Virus record (IMG/VR): IMGVR_UViG_3300032116_000159
Location: 1 to 64,000 of that record
Strand: one strand, 5' to 3'
Source of the DNA: a virus
Length of the DNA stretch: 64,000 nucleotides
In this document: in pieces, positions 61,417 to 64,000 of the stretch
Position numbering within the stretch: position 1 is the stretch's first letter
Layout: each line of letters starts with the position of its first letter
Notes under the pieces: generated by a model
Database searches by the model: none
What the model saw: only the letters and a program-made list of their open reading frames with translations
What the model was told of the DNA's origin: nothing
Program-made: the position numbers and the translations under genes

Positions 61417-61644
61417 TTAGTCTTTGATATGATAGCTATATTGCCATCCGCAATCATCATCGAAGTCGGAATACTCTTCTACATTTGCATTGTGTCCAAG
61501 TATCTGTTTCAGTTTTCCGATACTGATTTGTTGCCAGTATCCGAATCTAAAATACATGTGAGGATCGGTACCCCACGTCAGATCGATATCGAATTCACCG
61601 AACACTTTTTCGATCTCTTTTAATTTTTCAATATAAAGTCTCAT
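61417..61644 (-). CDS. Small acidic hypothetical protein
   Basis: 75 residues, starting MRLYIEKLKEIEKVFGEFDI, acidic end EEYSDFDDDCGWQYSYHIKD. The codons after its TAA continue as TADVTSYIFN and a second stop, matching the end of the gene upstream (TADVTSYNFK). So this gene was probably longer, or the 3' flank was duplicated. No family recognised. Confidence 0.55.
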   Translation of the reverse strand: MRLYIEKLKEIEKVFGEFDIDLTWGTDPHMYFRFGYWQQISIGKLKQILGHNANVEEYSDFDDDCGWQYSYHIKD

Positions 61645-61693
61645 GTTAATTATTTAAGTGATTATTTAAAATTGTAACTTGTAACATCGGCGG
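61645..61693 (-). repeat. Duplicated intergenic segment, copy A
   Basis: Covers the last codons of 61662-61862 and the leader of 61417-61644; similar to copy B at 61365-61414 over about 49 bp with a few changes and short gaps. Confidence 0.75.
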
Positions 61694-61862
61694 TTAATTG
61701 ACGGAATGTTTTAGGTTGCATGATTCTTTGCAACGAGGTTGCTGTAACATATTCTTGACCGTTAAACTCGATAATACCGACCCATTCGATTGATTTAACA
61801 AGGCGATATTTTCTCATCGACTTCGCCCAATTGATGACTTCCGTTCTTTTTAATAACTGCAT
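61662..61862 (-). CDS. Small basic hypothetical protein, first gene behind host-type promoter
   Basis: 66 residues, starting MQLLKRTEVINWAKSMRKYR, basic N-terminus then beta-rich; ends TADVTSYNFK. The host-type promoter at 61886-61916 lies 24 nt upstream, so it is probably one of the first genes expressed. A 9-bp inverted repeat (61861-61869 and 61884-61892) overlaps both the -7 box and the ATG and may be an operator or a coincidence. Function unknown. Confidence 0.6.
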   Translation of the reverse strand: MQLLKRTEVINWAKSMRKYRLVKSIEWVGIIEFNGQEYVTATSLQRIMQPKTFRQLTADVTSYNFK

Positions 61863-61885
61863 ATTTGTTGTTTTTGATTACATAA

Positions 61886-61916
61886 CAAATATAGGGCGTT
61901 ACGGCTTACGATGCAA
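61886..61916 (-). promoter_or_regulatory. Bacteroidetes-type promoter
   Basis: Minus strand: TTG inside AAAAGGTTGCA, 20 nt, then TATATTTG, a perfect -7 box. The 11-bp string around the -33 box is shared with 53743-53773. Expected start near 61880. Confidence 0.65.
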
Positions 61917-61963
61917 CCTTTTCCGACAAAATGTTCGATTGAAGATTCTGAGAAATCCAAATA

Positions 61964-62404
61964 TTATTTTGTGGGGTTGTCACTGTCGATATACTTCGAC
62001 CATACATCTTGTTTGACTCGACGTCGTGTTCGGCGCTTCGGTTTAGGCAGTTCAGTTTCGAGTTCATCGAGTAGTGTACTGACTGCAAGTTCTGATTCGA
62101 TTTCATCTAAACGACTCAGTACACGCATCGCATAATGGCAGTCTTCGTACCTTTCTGCAGCGACAAGATGTGCGATATTTTTTTCGATTGTGGTACGATA
62201 CTCTTTCGGGTCGATTATAATTTCGAGTGATGCCGCTATATCTTCGACATCGATTTGAAAACCCGGTTCATAAGACGGATCGTTGTGGTGTTCGATCGCA
62301 ACAGCAATTTCATCGATTATGTAACGGGAAAACTCAGGTGCTTCCGGTCCATGTATCATATCACGTAATTGCTGTTGCGTTTCGAGTCGTATACGTCTTT
62401 GCAT
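61964..62404 (-). CDS. Hypothetical protein with UVR-like helix pair
   Basis: 146 residues, starting MQRRIRLETQQQLRDMIHGP. Residues about 95-120 (LVAAERYEDCHYAMRVLSRL) resemble the UVR helix-turn-helix of UvrB/UvrC; a basic stretch LPKPKRRTRRRVKQ follows. GC-rich codons compared with the rest of the window. DNA or protein binding is plausible; no function assigned. Confidence 0.55.
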   Translation of the reverse strand: MQRRIRLETQQQLRDMIHGPEAPEFSRYIIDEIAVAIEHHNDPSYEPGFQIDVEDIAASLEIIIDPKEYRTTIEKNIAHLVAAERYEDCHYAMRVLSRLDEIESELAVSTLLDELETELPKPKRRTRRRVKQDVWSKYIDSDNPTK

Positions 62405-62413
62405 AAAGAGAGA

Positions 62414-62695
62414 TTATTTCCAAACTGCGCTACCGTCACTTGTTACGTACTGTCCACGATTGTGGCGGCGTATTACACCTTTCATAGCGGCAGCGATTTG
62501 AGTTTCCATTTCATCACGGAAACGATTTAACTGGCGGTCATCCATTGTACGTACCGATGGGCCCATACCGCTCTGAAAAGAAAAATATTGGTCGACGATT
62601 TCCCGTGCCATTTTTTTAAGGTCAAGTACCTGTGCCTCTTCGAGTTCCTGACGGACCGTTTCCTTTATAATTCTGCGCAAATCTGAGTGTGTCAT
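62414..62695 (-). CDS. Putative internal head protein
   Basis: 93 residues. Starts MTHSDLRRIIKETVRQELEE, a leader ending in LEE. The rest is helical and charged with FSFQSGMGPSVRTMDDRQLN and a basic end. AAGGA ribosome site. GC-rich codon use. Function unknown. Confidence 0.6.
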   Translation of the reverse strand: MTHSDLRRIIKETVRQELEEAQVLDLKKMAREIVDQYFSFQSGMGPSVRTMDDRQLNRFRDEMETQIAAAMKGVIRRHNRGQYVTSDGSAVWK

Positions 62696-62703
62696 CGGTA
62701 TCC

Positions 62704-63021
62704 TTATTGCGGTTCGTATTCATCGAAACGTTTCTGCAATGCAGTACCGGCATCCTCACCGAATCGTATTGTGTACTGATCGAGTAGTTGTTTGAGAAAA
62801 CCGTCACGTTGCTTTGTGTACACGAGACGCTTCTTCGGATCCGATTCCGATTTCAGTCTTTGAGCAAGTGTGCGTAAAGACGAGAAAGAACGATCTTCCA
62901 ACGCCTTAGCCAGTGCCACGACGGCATCATTATACATATCACGTCGCAGTAAACGATCGGTTTCCGATTCTACACGTTTCGGGTCGACAACTACCGCTTC
63001 AAATAAATCACGTAATTTCAT
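62704..63021 (-). CDS. Putative internal head protein
   Basis: 105 residues. Starts MKLRDLFEAVVVDPKRVESE: MKLRDLFE matches the shape of the T4 capsid-targeting sequence (MKTYQEFIAE) more closely than any other here. Helical and charged after that. AAAAGGA ribosome site, GC-rich codons. Function unknown. Confidence 0.62.
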   Translation of the reverse strand: MKLRDLFEAVVVDPKRVESETDRLLRRDMYNDAVVALAKALEDRSFSSLRTLAQRLKSESDPKKRLVYTKQRDGFLKQLLDQYTIRFGEDAGTALQKRFDEYEPQ

Positions 63022-63040
63022 GGTGTTCCTTTTTTATCGA

Positions 63041-63319
63041 TTATCGGATTCGAACTTTATTTTTATCGACCAGATCATCGATGAACTTTTTCGAATCAGA
63101 TTTCGTGTCGTAGTTTTTAAGTTGATTTACAATTAAATCGAAGGCCTTCTTTCCTGAACTTCCTTTTGCTTGTGTTATAAGGAGTGTTCGCCCGCCGGGG
63201 AATTCAAGTGTTACTCTATGCATTTGCGGGTCGGAGGTATCTACTTTGTGACCTATGACCTCCGAAGATTCAGTTAAAGCCCGTCGGACTTCTTCTTTAA
63301 TGATTTGTTGCAATTTCAT
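63041..63319 (-). CDS. Putative internal head protein
   Basis: 92 residues. Starts MKLQQIIKEEVRRALTESSE, a leader ending in LTE. The body VTLEFPGGRTLLITQAKGSS is beta-like, then a helical end. GC-rich codons. It lies behind an intergenic hairpin region (63349-63417). Function unknown. Confidence 0.6.
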   Translation of the reverse strand: MKLQQIIKEEVRRALTESSEVIGHKVDTSDPQMHRVTLEFPGGRTLLITQAKGSSGKKAFDLIVNQLKNYDTKSDSKKFIDDLVDKNKVRIR

Positions 63320-63348
63320 GGTATCTCTTTTTATTCAGTTTCAAATTA

Positions 63349-63417
63349 GTTCGACGAAGTCGAACAGAGTCCGACCGCAATCGTTTCACCGTGTGTACCG
63401 TTCGGTACCTTCGGTAC
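63349..63417 (-). promoter_or_regulatory. Intergenic hairpins and GGTACCGAA repeats
   Basis: A perfect 7-bp hairpin GTTCGAC-TTC-GTCGAAC (63349-63365) and, at 63395-63417, three near-copies of GGTACCGAA that can fold as alternative 6-bp hairpins. No T-tract follows, so a terminator is unlikely. May be a stabiliser or processing site between two small genes. Confidence 0.45.
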
Positions 63418-63421
63418 GGCG

Positions 63422-63724
63422 TTAACCGCGTCGCGTCGCTTCGATTTCTTTACCGATCGCTTCGATCACTTTAGGAAACTCACGGGCCCATTCACCGTCT
63501 TTGACAATGCGGTATGCGTCTTCTAAAGCACGGTTAGCACGTTGGAGGTTCTGCTGCGACGGCGCCGCGTTTTTCTCTTCGACGAATACACGGAGTTCCC
63601 GTAGAAACTCCCACATTTGTTGATAGAACAAACCGAACCGTGGTCGGAGGTTTTCGCTTTCCCAACCGGCTGCTTCACGGAGTTGCCGACGGACTTGTTC
63701 CGGTGTTAAATGGTTTAGATTCAT
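63422..63724 (-). CDS. Putative internal head protein
   Basis: 100 residues. Starts MNLNHLTPEQVRRQLREAAG, a leader ending in LRE. The body is helical (LRELRVFVEEKNAAPSQQNL). AAAAAGG ribosome site, high-GC codons (many CGN Arg), unlike the AT-rich main block. Function unknown. Confidence 0.6.
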   Translation of the reverse strand: MNLNHLTPEQVRRQLREAAGWESENLRPRFGLFYQQMWEFLRELRVFVEEKNAAPSQQNLQRANRALEDAYRIVKDGEWAREFPKVIEAIGKEIEATRRG

Positions 63725-63774
63725 GTGTGCCTTTTTATTTCTTCACGGACTGTTTGTTTTAGTTTCATTGAGTT

Positions 63775-64000
63775 TCATTCCTGTGATTCAAATTTAGCAG
63801 TTACACCCAATGTATCAAATGTTGCAGACAAGTCCTTTTCCAATTCATCAAGTGTTTCAGGCTCTTCAGGAAAAAACCAATAACCCTTTCTTGCATTCCA
63901 ATAGGCAATGAGTTGATGATCTTCAATGATGTCTTTGATTGTATTGTTATCAATAGGTGTACGACCTTTCACAACCAGGCCAGGACCCGTAAAATCAGCA
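63775..64000 (-). CDS. Partial hypothetical protein, 5' end outside window
   Basis: The frame stays open to the right edge; a GTG at 63972 is the first start candidate inside the window, but the codons before it (ADFTGPGLVV) look coding, so the gene probably begins beyond 64000. The visible part is acidic, with NTIKDIIEDHQLIAYWNARK and YWFFPEEPETLDELEKDL. No family recognised. Confidence 0.55.
   Translation of the reverse strand, partial: ADFTGPGLVVKGRTPIDNNTIKDIIEDHQLIAYWNARKGYWFFPEEPETLDELEKDLSATFDTLGVTAKFESQE

Noticed and set aside
1-64000. tRNA, rRNA or integrase genes and attachment sites
   Set aside because: Read through both strands; no cloverleaf, rRNA motif or recombinase was seen. 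Small structured RNAs cannot be excluded without a covariance search.

Overview
The window is part of the genome of a large, lytic, T4-like contractile-tailed phage. It is AT-rich, and every convincing gene lies on the minus strand, so transcription runs from high to low coordinates. T4-type head, packaging and baseplate genes are recognisable: major capsid protein, scaffold, prohead protease, portal, terminase large subunit, gp5-, gp25- and gp6-like baseplate proteins and a gp55-like sigma factor. No integrase, tRNA, rRNA or CRISPR array was seen. The neck, tail sheath and tube genes and the DNA polymerase are not in this window, so the genome continues beyond it. Four things point to a Bacteroidetes/Flavobacteria-type host: a typical signal peptide ending VFAQ (17781-18176), a lipoprotein whose mature end CQKDE fits the Bacteroidetes surface-export signal (31279-31911), at least two promoters of the Bacteroidetes TTTG/TAnnTTTG type, and many virion proteins of a marine-phage style.

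Layout, right to left (direction of transcription). 64000-59150: small early-type genes of mostly unknown function, a QueD-like protein, and a visibly GC-richer end (about 62000-63750) with several short proteins that share a capsid-targeting-like N-terminus. 59116-53794: PhoH ATPase, left-handed beta-helix protein, amidase endolysin, KOW-like protein, methyltransferase; closed by a strong terminator. 53604-49661: membrane protein, HD-domain hydrolase, gp55-like late sigma factor. 49652-31931: baseplate and adhesin block (gp5-, gp25- and gp6-like, DNRLRE protein, Gly-rich coiled-coil protein, a 1451-residue baseplate protein and a set of related decoration proteins ending in a LamG protein). 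31911-29000: surface lipoprotein, small genes, GIY-YIG endonuclease, primase. 29036-25893: a single-chain Mre11-Rad50 (gp47-gp46) fusion. 25867-19485: a 1316-residue collagen-like fibre and an adenylyltransferase-ligase fusion. 19441-7547: packaging and head block (terminase, portal, protease, scaffold, capsid), with a phage bS21 ribosomal protein inside it, closed by a terminator. 7439-1: tail-fibre block ending in a giant collagen-like fibre of more than 1500 residues that runs off the left edge.

How it may fit together: early genes are read from host-type promoters; the gp55-like sigma factor and a recurring ATATTTAT motif before many genes probably drive or mark later transcription. Many genes have AAGGA Shine-Dalgarno sites, which is unusual for a phage of Bacteroidetes, where host ribosomes hide the anti-SD with the help of bS21. 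The phage brings its own divergent bS21, which suggests ribosome re-specialisation during infection. About ten small proteins carry an N-terminal leader ending in (L/I)xE, like the T4 capsid-targeting sequence cut by gp21, and may be internal head proteins injected with the DNA.
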